Assembly: GCA_023418915.1 (NCBI GenBank)
Contig: JAEZYU010000067.1
Span: 69,388-133,387, forward strand
DNA: 64,000 nucleotides
Reading direction: 5' to 3'
From: Bacillota bacterium
Lineage (GTDB): Bacteria > Bacillota > Clostridia > Acetivibrionales > DTU013
Of this stretch, positions 24,277 to 32,661 are shown in pieces. The notes under the pieces were generated by a model. The model saw only the letters and a program-made list of their open reading frames with translations. It had not been told where the DNA came from and searched no databases. Positions within the stretch are counted from its first letter, which is position 1, and each line of letters opens with the position of its first letter. The translations under genes were made by a program, and so were the position numbers.

Positions 24277-27200
24277 CTATTTGGCTACGTTGAGCTTTGC
24301 CGAGACTGCCACCATCTCACTGGCGCCGCTATGAGGCGTAACCCAATTGCAAGAGAAGGAGCCTAACATTTCCACCCTTGAAGCGTTGTCGGGTACCACA
24401 ATCGAAACCGTATCACCCAAGGATGCCGAACCGCTTTTTAACATTTCGACTTTTTGCGTGAATTGTGTTATCTCTTTGCCGCTCGTATCAAAAACCTTCA
24501 GTGTCATAATAAGGTCGTTTCCTTTATGCTCCATTTGATATCCCATTTCTCCCATCGTACCGGAAATACTCAGGGAAACTGTCTCACCAGCTTTGCAGGT
24601 GCCGGAGAGATTGTAGCCGCGGTAGCCCCTGCTGTAGCCCCAATTTGCGCCGGTGAGAGTCCCGCCGCCCACCGCAAATGAATCCATACTGGTGTTTATC
24701 CAAGTGCTGCACACGAAATTTCCCGACGAAGCTACCGGCACAATATCGCTGTCCGGATCCAGTGTGACCGGATCGGCTGGCGGGGTGGATGCTGTAGGTT
24801 CGGAGGAAGGCTTGGGCTCCTCTTCCTTTTCCTTGAGGGTCAGGGAGACTTCGGCTTTAGCAAGCTGATTGCCCTTAAGGTCGTATAGCATGACATAGGG
24901 TTTGTATGTTTTGAATTCTTGATAGTCAGAAGTAACGCTGCTCTCTGTTTTTGCGCTGTTTTCTTTCACCTCGCCATTGTCAAATACCCATTTGAAATTG
25001 TATTCGCCCTCTGGCGATGCGGTCGCTGTAAAATGATGCCTATAGGGCAATTCATCTTTTTCTAGCTCCATCGCCTGAGTCTGTGAACCCTTAATAGAAA
25101 CCGTGACGTTCACTTCTCCCGTCTGATACTCATGGACCAGCATTCCATCTCTGAATATCTTGATGTTTACTAAAATCCTACCAGGAGGCAGATCCTTCAT
25201 GGGTGCGTCAACTTGAAAGGATTTCCCGTTCTCAACTTTGTCTATTTCAGTCCTATAATCCTCATTATTGTTTAGGATCACTACGGCGGTGAAAGATGGA
25301 TCGCCTGATTTTTGCTCGGGCAGTGTCGGGGTAAATTCCAGCTTGTCGCTTTGATTGAGAGTGGTGTTACTCACCTTTTTCTCAATATCCTTTTGGTTAT
25401 CCCACTTCACGCCAGTCGAGGCGATTGTTACATTCGCTTTAGCGTCTCCCAGGACAGAATTGTAAAACACGGCAATGAGGCCGAAATTGTCACCCGCCTG
25501 GTAGGGGACAAGCACGTCTTTGAGGCCAGGTTCGGAATAGTTCACGGTGCCTGCCAGGGGTTCCGATAATACGCGGTCAGACATCTCCAGACTGTCAAGG
25601 CGGTAAATATCACCTTTCATTGAAGCAGGCGCTGCCTGGAACCAGAAGGAGCGCATCAGGGTGGCTTCGTCCTTACTCAGATATTCAGGTGTGAAGCTAT
25701 ATCGGAATATACCGACACCGTGTTCCTTTATATCCAGCGAGGATGTTGTTTTTTCTTTGGCTGTAACAGTAATATCCGTTACCCCGCCTAAAAGATTCAA
25801 TCGTGCTCCCAGATAGTGCACCTCCGGCATATAAGAGCGTGTAAAAACTTCCCGCCAGAAGTTAAGATATGCGGCCTGCGCCGATTCATCCAGCTTATCC
25901 TGCACGTATCCATCAAAGGCCACGTTGACGCTGGACATCATGCTGTAATTACCGGTGACGGTATTCCACATCTCTTTGAAGGCGGCTCCCCGGTCGACGG
26001 ATTGCCGTGTGGCCAGGATATAGTCCAGAAAAGACGAAATGCCGTAGTCATGATAGCCGTTGTAAGTGTAGTATGATAGTGAAGCGTTAAGGTACGGGTG
26101 AATTGGCGCTCCATGCCCTTCGTTTGTCCCGATAAACCTCCCGGCATACTCTGCTGTAGCCTCGAAAAACCACTGATTATTGGCAAAAAAGCGGTAAACA
26201 TCCGTTTCGTTGCCGGTATAGAGGTTGTCGAGTTCTTTGACAAGGTCTTTCAATCCGGTGGTGCCCATATAGAGCTGTTTTAAGCCAAGCTGGTGGTACT
26301 GTACGACATGGAACAGCTCGTGGGCGCAGGTGGTGGCCAAATCACCCTTGTTAAACACCGTGGGCATGATGATATTGCCGGTTGTAGCACTTTTACATAC
26401 AGCTCCGGTTTTGTTATACCGGGGGTCTATGTAGACCCGAATGGGGCTGGGGACGATCTTGGCGCTTCCTACCCATGGCATAACGACCTTCCTTGTTGAG
26501 GGCACCTTTTCTTCGCCGAAAAGGTCTTTGTATTCGTTGTAGGCGGTTGAAAAAGCTGCTGCCATCTCCCATGCCGTATCAGGGATGGATGGATCATTTT
26601 TTGCATCTGCAACTCTGTAATAAACGATGACATTATTATCCGCATCACTCACGCCGACAAAATCCTCTACCGTTGCGTCTTTTATGGCGACCCAGGCTTC
26701 CTCTCCTAGCTTGACGATATAATCATCAACAGTTTTTTTACCTTTGTATATATAATCAATCTTTTTTTTGGCCGCATCCACCCCCTGACCAACCATTTTC
26801 TTGGCGCCTTGATACATCACGCTGACAAACCTGCGAAAGCCGCTGAAATGGTTTGTCGCCAGATACAGTTTTCCTTCTTCTTCAACATATACTGTTTCGG
26901 CCTTCGCCCAAAGGCCTGCGAATTCATCGAAAATCTGGAAGGAAGTTTGCAGCGCCTCCTCCTCGTCTTTTACATTAAGGCCGAAGAACACGGGGGCATC
27001 GAAGAACACATGCCCGCCGCCTAAGTCAGTAATCTCATATTCGTCGGTCACCGTGTAATACGGACTTTCCTCAACGGATGGCGCATCATATTTATAGATG
27101 ATAATTTTTTTCTTTTCCGCCACGCTGCCGGCGGGAACAATGAGCGTAAAGCCGTCTCTTTCAATCCGGTTGTCCTCCGACGGAGACAGCGTCACGCTTG

Positions 27201-27756
27201 CAAGCTCGGTTTTTTTATGTGCCATAAACTCTGTTTCGATGCTTTTTTTATTAAATGCGGGTGGATTTGAAAGCAGAACTTCCTTTTTTCCCGCAGTGAT
27301 GCCCGCCGGAACGATAACCGAAACCTTATTTTGGCCCCAACTGATGATGGGGGTATCCTTACCGTCTATCGTCACCCGACAATTTTCTGGATTGTAATAA
27401 CCAAAGTCTGTTCCGCTGATGGTAACAGCCCTGCCCGCATAAGGCTGGCCTGTAACGCTTTCGATGCCTGCGGAGCTTTGAGATGAATCAAATAACCTGG
27501 GAATGGCGATTGCAAGCGCAATCACTATGGTTAAGAAAGCAATCCCCGGAATGAGCAGCTTTTTTAACCTGCCTGTATTCCTGTCGTCCGACCGTTTTGC
27601 CTTTTCAACGGCAGGCGCTTGAGCGCTGTTTTGAGCGGTTGGGGCCGCTTGAGCCGTCCCCTGCCTGTTCGGCGCAGGTACCACCGTACCGCAGGAGCCG
27701 CAGAATTTAACTTCGGCTTTTAGCGGCGAACCACAATTTTTGCAATATTTGCTCAT
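24277..27756 (-). CDS. Zinc-ribbon, membrane-anchored, multi-domain metalloprotease-like surface protein
   Basis: The 1159-residue product starts behind AGGGAGGGTTTTATCT. In order it has a zinc ribbon CKNCGSPLKAEVKFCGSC (residues 5-22), a linker, one span (about 70-88), an IPT/TIG domain (IESVTGQPYAGRAVTISGTD, about 98-165), a beta domain like that of the 18322-20586 protein, and a protease domain with HELFH at 479-483 and WFFEATAEY (Glu532). PKD-like or other Ig-like repeats and a C-terminal beta domain follow. So a cytoplasmic ribbon is linked to a surface protease. The lipoprotein at 15577-17532 carries a related core. The gene overlaps the end of the upstream gene by 50 bp. Target unknown. 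Confidence 0.78.
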   Translation of the reverse strand: MSKYCKNCGSPLKAEVKFCGSCGTVVPAPNRQGTAQAAPTAQNSAQAPAVEKAKRSDDRNTGRLKKLLIPGIAFLTIVIALAIAIPRLFDSSQSSAGIESVTGQPYAGRAVTISGTDFGYYNPENCRVTIDGKDTPIISWGQNKVSVIVPAGITAGKKEVLLSNPPAFNKKSIETEFMAHKKTELASVTLSPSEDNRIERDGFTLIVPAGSVAEKKKIIIYKYDAPSVEESPYYTVTDEYEITDLGGGHVFFDAPVFFGLNVKDEEEALQTSFQIFDEFAGLWAKAETVYVEEEGKLYLATNHFSGFRRFVSVMYQGAKKMVGQGVDAAKKKIDYIYKGKKTVDDYIVKLGEEAWVAIKDATVEDFVGVSDADNNVIVYYRVADAKNDPSIPDTAWEMAAAFSTAYNEYKDLFGEEKVPSTRKVVMPWVGSAKIVPSPIRVYIDPRYNKTGAVCKSATTGNIIMPTVFNKGDLATTCAHELFHVVQYHQLGLKQLYMGTTGLKDLVKELDNLYTGNETDVYRFFANNQWFFEATAEYAGRFIGTNEGHGAPIHPYLNASLSYYTYNGYHDYGISSFLDYILATRQSVDRGAAFKEMWNTVTGNYSMMSSVNVAFDGYVQDKLDESAQAAYLNFWREVFTRSYMPEVHYLGARLNLLGGVTDITVTAKEKTTSSLDIKEHGVGIFRYSFTPEYLSKDEATLMRSFWFQAAPASMKGDIYRLDSLEMSDRVLSEPLAGTVNYSEPGLKDVLVPYQAGDNFGLIAVFYNSVLGDAKANVTIASTGVKWDNQKDIEKKVSNTTLNQSDKLEFTPTLPEQKSGDPSFTAVVILNNNEDYRTEIDKVENGKSFQVDAPMKDLPPGRILVNIKIFRDGMLVHEYQTGEVNVTVSIKGSQTQAMELEKDELPYRHHFTATASPEGEYNFKWVFDNGEVKENSAKTESSVTSDYQEFKTYKPYVMLYDLKGNQLAKAEVSLTLKEKEEEPKPSSEPTASTPPADPVTLDPDSDIVPVASSGNFVCSTWINTSMDSFAVGGGTLTGANWGYSRGYRGYNLSGTCKAGETVSLSISGTMGEMGYQMEHKGNDLIMTLKVFDTSGKEITQFTQKVEMLKSGSASLGDTVSIVVPDNASRVEMLGSFSCNWVTPHSGASEMVAVSAKLNVAK

Positions 27757-28033
27757 AGATAAAACCCTCCCTTTTCATATCTTCTACACCCATTTCGCCT
27801 GCAATATAAAAACCAACGACAGCAGCAACGGCAAGAATTATGGAAAATATGGACGCCCAGCGGTTGCTGTTTTTGACGTACTTGGCAAATGCCGGGTCGC
27901 CTATGCGGGTGGAAAATCCGCGCAGGTTGGCAGTGGGCGGCGCGCTTTGAGACGTCTGATCGATCCCGTTGCAACAAGCGGGGCAGAAGCTTGCGCTTTC
28001 CGATATTTGTGTTCCACAATTTATGCAGTACAT
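27707..28033 (-). CDS. Zinc-ribbon membrane protein, C-terminally truncated
   Basis: ATG 28033 follows AAGGAGGAATGGGCT. The product has a ribbon CINCGTQISESASFCPAC, a linker, GFSTRIGDPAFAKYVKNSNR and one span (about 63-82), and then runs in a different frame through the first 50 bases of the next gene before stopping. Full-length relatives, including the second half of the 20683-22107 protein, continue after this span with a second span, a beta domain and a C-terminal ribbon; here all of that is missing. So this is a truncated member whose end was created by a deletion next to the downstream ATG. It may still be made. Confidence 0.65.
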   Translation of the reverse strand: MYCINCGTQISESASFCPACCNGIDQTSQSAPPTANLRGFSTRIGDPAFAKYVKNSNRWASIFSIILAVAAVVGFYIAGEMGVEDMKREGFIYEQILQKLWFAAKSRS

Positions 28034-28063
28034 AGCCCATTCCTCCTTCCGTGTTTTCGTCTA

Positions 28064-28594
28064 TCAGAGCCATAGGGTCGGCGTAATCCCTGTTTCATAG
28101 CGGAATTTTTCTGCGATCTTATCCAGCTCCTCGGGACTGATCGCCGGCCGCAGTAACCGGATGTTCTGCGTCCGCTTTTCCGTGCCGTAGGTGAAGGAAA
28201 TGAAATCTCCTCCTATATCCACGGCCCTGATCCGGATACCGTCCTGGTTGAACTTGATGACTTTTTCGTCCAGTAAAATGCCGAAATAAGAGACGAGCAC
28301 TTCGGTGTTCTCGGGCTCAGACTGCTGCGCCGCCTCGTCGGACAGGTCGCTGATGACGGCTGTACGGATGTGCAGGATCGGATTTTCCGCAATGAGCCGC
28401 GCAATTTTCAGCTTGCTTAACCCCCGCAGCCAAAACGCCGCCGCAACTGCGCTGGCAATCATGACGCTTGCCAAAGGTATCTGTACTCGGATTTCAGACA
28501 CCCCACCCCCAAAAACAAGAAGCATAACACCCGTCAATATGCCAAAGCAGGTCAGAGCTGTCAAAAGGTAATTTTTTCTTTTAATCGCTTTCAG
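28064..28594 (-). CDS. Two-span membrane protein with soluble domain, paralogue of 14912-15439
   Basis: The product has two spans (LTALTCFGILTGVMLLVFGG and LASVMIASAVAAAFWL), then a soluble domain with VSYFGILLDEKVIKFNQDGI and a C-terminus EKFRYETGITPTLWL. It aligns with the plus-strand array member at 14912-15439. The frame is open to a TTG at 28690, but that region contains terminator hairpins. A perfect AAAGGGGGA site lies 6-7 nt before CTG 28594, and the CTG aligns with the start of the paralogue, so a rare CTG start is possible; a TTG further upstream is the alternative. Confidence 0.65.
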   Translation of the reverse strand: MKAIKRKNYLLTALTCFGILTGVMLLVFGGGVSEIRVQIPLASVMIASAVAAAFWLRGLSKLKIARLIAENPILHIRTAVISDLSDEAAQQSEPENTEVLVSYFGILLDEKVIKFNQDGIRIRAVDIGGDFISFTYGTEKRTQNIRLLRPAISPEELDKIAEKFRYETGITPTLWL

Positions 28595-28690
28595 ACGTAC
28601 TCCCCCTTTTCCGTCAGGACTTAATCCGTCAAAAACAGCATAGCAAAAGCTCAAACAAAAAAAATCACCCGAATCGGGTAGTTTACGCAA

Positions 28691-28722
28691 AAAGGCCCCT
28701 ACCTTTTTCGGGTAGGGGCCTG
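28691..28722 (-). terminator. Rho-independent terminator of the MFS-LuxR gene and its operon
   Basis: On the minus strand GGCCCCTACC-CGAAAA-AGGTAGGGGCC forms a 10-bp GC-rich stem followed by TTTTT. A second, smaller stem (TACCCG/CGGGTG) followed by eight T residues comes right after it, at 28660-28682. Confidence 0.88.
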
Positions 28723-28750
28723 AAACAGCATTATATAATCAGTGGATTGA

Positions 28751-30187
28751 CTATTTCGTCAGGGTCGCGTCCGCTTTGTTCTGTATGATGTCGATAAGCT
28801 CCGCGCGGCTTTGAATACCAAATTTGGAATAGATGCTTTTCACATAATATTTGACCGTGTTTTCACTGATCGTTAGTTCACCGGCGATGGTTTTGTAGGT
28901 CTTTCCCTGAAGCAGCAGGAAAGCGACCTGACTTTCCCGCTCCGATAGGTTTCCAAACCTTGCAGCTCGCTCAATTCGGCCCGTTTGTTCCGGCGCGGGC
29001 AGTTCGGAAAACTCCGAGAGATAGGCATGGCCTTTGAGCAGGGAAGAAAGATGCTTGTGCAGAGGCGGCAGGAGAACCAGCGTCACACAAACCACGGCCA
29101 GCGCCAGCAGTGTTGAATTGAATGCTTGCGTTTCTGTGGAAGCGATGGCGTTGCCAATCAACCCTCCCAGCAGTATGCCCAACACATTGGCTGAAAGCCC
29201 GATACCAAACACCTTTGCCGGATTTTTGTTAAAATCCAACATTTCGCCGAGGATGCTCCACCAAAACAAGTCGTACACTCCGCAAGCCCCGAGCATCAGC
29301 GTGTTGACAATTAAATAACTCATTGCGGAACAGTCAAGGCTTACAAAAGCAATAAAGGAAAAGCCGATCATGGCAATGGCTACATAGAGTATATGGGTGC
29401 GGTTTGTTTTGCGAGGCAGGTTTCTCATGATGGACAGGGCGATAATATACGGAATGGCCCAATACCAGCTTGTCAGCCACGTGAGGTGCCCATAGGCCGG
29501 ATTCAGCACCTGATACATAAGCCCTGAGTTGATGGTAATAACGACGACGAATAAACACAGAAAAGAAAGGGGCTTTACAATACTGACCGGATTACTCCGA
29601 TGCTCGGAGGGTGTAAAAGCTGTTGTACCGACAGTTTCCGGTAGCCTAAGCGCGAACAAAAACACTGCTGCAAGGGTGAGTATGGATAAAGAAAGCCCAA
29701 CGCGCGGCGAGATATGAATGGCCGCCATGTTAAGCACAATCATCAGAATGTTGGAATAGATGAGTCCGTCCGCCGCCGTTTTGATTCGTTCGTTTTTGGG
29801 GGTGCCGCTCCACAAATAGAAACCCCAAGCTGCCACGTAGCCGCCTGCCAGAAACGAGCTTGAAACGATTGCCACCATCCACAGGCCGGAGGGAGGGAAT
29901 AAAAACGTGCTTGATCCGACGATACAAAAAATAATAGTACCAAGCATAAAACTCTTTGCGGCCTTCATGCTTTTAATAAATAAGCCGCATGAAAACAATC
30001 CTCCGAAGGTGGCGACGACCGCACCAAAAACCATCCTATGCGGCTCCGTCTGATAGTAATCCGCAAGAGCATAAAGAATTTGGCCTTCAAAGGGGAATGC
30101 CAGAAGCCATGAGAAAAACAGGGAAAAGACAATGACGGACAACCGGCGATTATCAATTTCAAATATCTTTATAGAACCTTTTAACAT
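28751..30187 (-). CDS. MFS-like membrane domain fused to a LuxR-type HTH
   Basis: ATG 30187 has GGAAGGAGGAAAAGTTT upstream. The first 400 or so residues are a 12-span, MFS-like integral membrane region (first span near SVIVFSLFFSWLLAF). The last 60 residues are a LuxR/GerE helix-turn-helix with LSERESQVAFLLLQGKTYKT and ISENTVKYYVKSIYSKFGI. Such membrane-bound regulators are known from Actinobacteria and Clostridia and are thought to sense a ligand through the transporter-like part. The gene lies 21 nt after the TIGR04076-like gene and ends at a strong terminator, so it is the last gene of the coupled operon and may be its sensor-regulator. Confidence 0.87.
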   Translation of the reverse strand: MLKGSIKIFEIDNRRLSVIVFSLFFSWLLAFPFEGQILYALADYYQTEPHRMVFGAVVATFGGLFSCGLFIKSMKAAKSFMLGTIIFCIVGSSTFLFPPSGLWMVAIVSSSFLAGGYVAAWGFYLWSGTPKNERIKTAADGLIYSNILMIVLNMAAIHISPRVGLSLSILTLAAVFLFALRLPETVGTTAFTPSEHRSNPVSIVKPLSFLCLFVVVITINSGLMYQVLNPAYGHLTWLTSWYWAIPYIIALSIMRNLPRKTNRTHILYVAIAMIGFSFIAFVSLDCSAMSYLIVNTLMLGACGVYDLFWWSILGEMLDFNKNPAKVFGIGLSANVLGILLGGLIGNAIASTETQAFNSTLLALAVVCVTLVLLPPLHKHLSSLLKGHAYLSEFSELPAPEQTGRIERAARFGNLSERESQVAFLLLQGKTYKTIAGELTISENTVKYYVKSIYSKFGIQSRAELIDIIQNKADATLTK

Positions 30188-30208
30188 AAACTTTTCCTCC
30201 TTCCACAA

Positions 30209-30445
30209 TTATTCTTTTTTCGCTCCGGCAATCAAAAGACGCAGGTCGCCGTTGGAACGGATGGCTTCTTGTATGGTAAACAACCTCGATGCCGTCTTTG
30301 AACAAAAGCCACCTGGGCAGCCATAACCGCATTCATATGTATCACCGACTTCATGACCGTTGCGGCAATGCTGAGGATTACCGTCGTCACCGACAGACAT
30401 ACCGGTGATTTTGAATTTGTAATGTTCGGGATACCATTTTTTCAT
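30209..30445 (-). CDS. TIGR04076 family small cysteine-rich protein
   Basis: ATG 30445 overlaps the stop of the upstream gene (ATGA) and has GGAGGGCGGCAAA upstream. The 78-residue product contains CRNGHEVGDTYECGYGCPGG with FCSKTASRLF after it, and EAIRSNGDLRLL near the end. This is the pattern of the TIGR04076 family, with four to five conserved cysteines that may bind metal. It is slightly shorter than usual for the family (about 90), lacking the last beta strands. Function of the family is unknown. Confidence 0.75.
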   Translation of the reverse strand: MKKWYPEHYKFKITGMSVGDDGNPQHCRNGHEVGDTYECGYGCPGGFCSKTASRLFTIQEAIRSNGDLRLLIAGAKKE

Positions 30446-32661
30446 TTTGCCGCCCTCCATTCCTCTATAAACTGCGCAAGCGACTGCTGCCGTTCGTCGC
30501 GCTCGTCGGAAACCGCTTTTTTCACCACATCATACAGTGAATCCGAAAGCGGCCAAGCCTCGCGAGAGCGGTCGCTTTTCCGACCTATGAACAATGTAAA
30601 CGCAGTTTCACCCATGTTATACACATTCGAGATTTCGTCAATTATCGCACCGTCTGTTCGTTCCTCTGGCGAAGCAGATTGCATATGCCCCCATAAAAAT
30701 TCACTACCATAAACTTTAGCTTTAGTGTAAAAATCAATATCGCATATTATTGTGCGCATATTGGAGATGTCCCACATAATACTGCCATCGTAGAAGTCAA
30801 CCGCAGTATAGTCCTGCGAGGCAACGAAAGCGTGAAAATCAAGTATGTCCTCATAAATCTGCAAGCGCGTGACTAACGGCAATTGCCTAAATTTCTGATA
30901 GTCGGTGGGGTACATTGGATGAGCGCATATTCCGTCCACCCATTCAAATATTACAGCAAAGCCATCCCCAATTTCCTCGGCTTTTATAAAATGAATTAAG
31001 TTTGGGTGAGCCAAATCTTTATAGGGTGATACAGCGGCTCTTAACCGTTCGATAGCACTTTCGACAGTTCCTGTGTATTCATCAGTAGGCGCTCCGGCAA
31101 ATTTGATAAAATATCTCTTATCGTTATTATTAACGCCAAAGCAAATGTTGCCCGAATCTTGACCATCAAAGACTTTGAACACCTTTCCGTATTTACTGAG
31201 AAACGAGAAGTCAAACGGCGCTTTGAGTTTATAAGGAACACCGTCAATCCATTGGACGTAGAAGTCTTTGAGATACCACGATGGGGTGGTGTTATTCATG
31301 TTCTCAAACCAGCGAAGGACATTCAGATTATGCTCAATTAACGGCTTCATTTCAGAGGGGTATCTGTAATAAGCCCACGGAATAGAGGTGATTGAACCTA
31401 CTGCCATATAAAAAGCGTTAAGATTCCAAAACTCACCAGGGACTTCATTGTCGAAATAACCGTTTATACACCCTGTAGCGAAATGGGGGATTGCTTCACA
31501 TTGGTCACTCCGAAAATCAGCCCACGGATCGCCGTACCCCTCAAAGTCGCAGATTTGCCAATCAATAACGGAAACAGCACCGTCGTCGGAAAGTAAAAGG
31601 TTTTCCGCGTGAAAATCGCCGTGCAGACACGTTTGCGGACGGTTTTTCAACAAACAGCAATTATCTTCATAATACCGGATAATGTTTTCCCATCCATCGA
31701 ACCGAACGCCGCAATCAAGAAACGCCTGTAATCGTTCGCTGATGACTTTTATATAACGTTCATACCATTCTCCTATGTTTTCCGGTGCGGGAATGGCATG
31801 TATTTTCCGCAGGATTGCGCCGACTTTCAAACCTGTTACATATTGCTCTGTTTCAGAAAGTAACGGTAATGCTTTTTTTATGCTATCGCCGTCGAACCAC
31901 GTTGTCAGCAAATAATAGTTTTTCCCATTGTTACATACCCCGACATCCATAAGGCGCGGAACCGGAACGCCCTCCATGTCCATACGCTGCATCCGTTCGT
32001 ACCCGGCTTTTTTTCGGTCGTGTTTCGCTATATCGTTTACACGCAAAAGCAAATGCTGACCATCAGTTGTTTCGATGTAGTATTTTTTATCGCTTGATAG
32101 TCCTTTGAAAATCGGCACAATTCTTATGAAAGTATCATAACCCGGAATATCGTGGAGTTGCATCCACAACATCGCTTCGGTCAAGGCGGCAATATCACGT
32201 TTTTGTATGAATTTGCGCTGATAATTATCATGTTCTTTTTCACTGATGATTCGTAACGCCTGTTCAATCGGGAGCCAGACAACAGACGTGTTCTCTGCTA
32301 TTTCCTCGTCCGTAAGATGCAGCTCGCCTTTTTCGCCGGTGACACGCGCTATATAATAACTGCGCTCCTGAGTAAAATCATGGTCATAACGGTTTTCAAT
32401 AATTTTGCCCAGCTCTCCGATAATCTCGCATTGACATCCGGTTTCTTCCCAAATCTCACGCCGGGTAGCGGACTGTAAATCTTCTCCGACTTCAACACCA
32501 CCACCCGGTAGGGTATGTAGGTCATACTTTCTCATGTAACAGAGAGCGATATTCTCATCCGCATCAAACAATATCGCATTCACCGCGATGCGAGGCTGAG
32601 CAGCGGAGAGCTTATCCGAATCGGTGATTTCTTTATCTGTGATTGTTAGGATGTGTTTCAT
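30442..32661 (-). CDS. NUDIX hydrolase - APH phosphotransferase - protein-kinase-like triple fusion
   Basis: The 739-residue protein has three enzymatic modules. Residues about 20-160 are a NUDIX hydrolase, with the complete box from GGVEVGED to REIWEETG. Residues about 170-460 are an aminoglycoside-phosphotransferase-like domain with TCLHGDFHAENLLLSDDG and the metal aspartate in VIDWQ. Residues about 485-739 are a second kinase-like domain with an ATP-site lysine in YFIKFAG, an HRD-like AVDFYDGSIMWD (Asn replaced by Ser) and CDIDFY in the DFG position, plus SPEER as an APE-like motif. ATG 32661 overlaps the previous stop (ATGA), after GGAGGGCGACAG. All residues needed for NUDIX and APH activity are visible. 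The substrate is unknown; with the neighbouring nucleotidyltransferase it suggests small-molecule or nucleotide modification. Confidence 0.82.
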   Translation of the reverse strand: MKHILTITDKEITDSDKLSAAQPRIAVNAILFDADENIALCYMRKYDLHTLPGGGVEVGEDLQSATRREIWEETGCQCEIIGELGKIIENRYDHDFTQERSYYIARVTGEKGELHLTDEEIAENTSVVWLPIEQALRIISEKEHDNYQRKFIQKRDIAALTEAMLWMQLHDIPGYDTFIRIVPIFKGLSSDKKYYIETTDGQHLLLRVNDIAKHDRKKAGYERMQRMDMEGVPVPRLMDVGVCNNGKNYYLLTTWFDGDSIKKALPLLSETEQYVTGLKVGAILRKIHAIPAPENIGEWYERYIKVISERLQAFLDCGVRFDGWENIIRYYEDNCCLLKNRPQTCLHGDFHAENLLLSDDGAVSVIDWQICDFEGYGDPWADFRSDQCEAIPHFATGCINGYFDNEVPGEFWNLNAFYMAVGSITSIPWAYYRYPSEMKPLIEHNLNVLRWFENMNNTTPSWYLKDFYVQWIDGVPYKLKAPFDFSFLSKYGKVFKVFDGQDSGNICFGVNNNDKRYFIKFAGAPTDEYTGTVESAIERLRAAVSPYKDLAHPNLIHFIKAEEIGDGFAVIFEWVDGICAHPMYPTDYQKFRQLPLVTRLQIYEDILDFHAFVASQDYTAVDFYDGSIMWDISNMRTIICDIDFYTKAKVYGSEFLWGHMQSASPEERTDGAIIDEISNVYNMGETAFTLFIGRKSDRSREAWPLSDSLYDVVKKAVSDERDERQQSLAQFIEEWRAAK

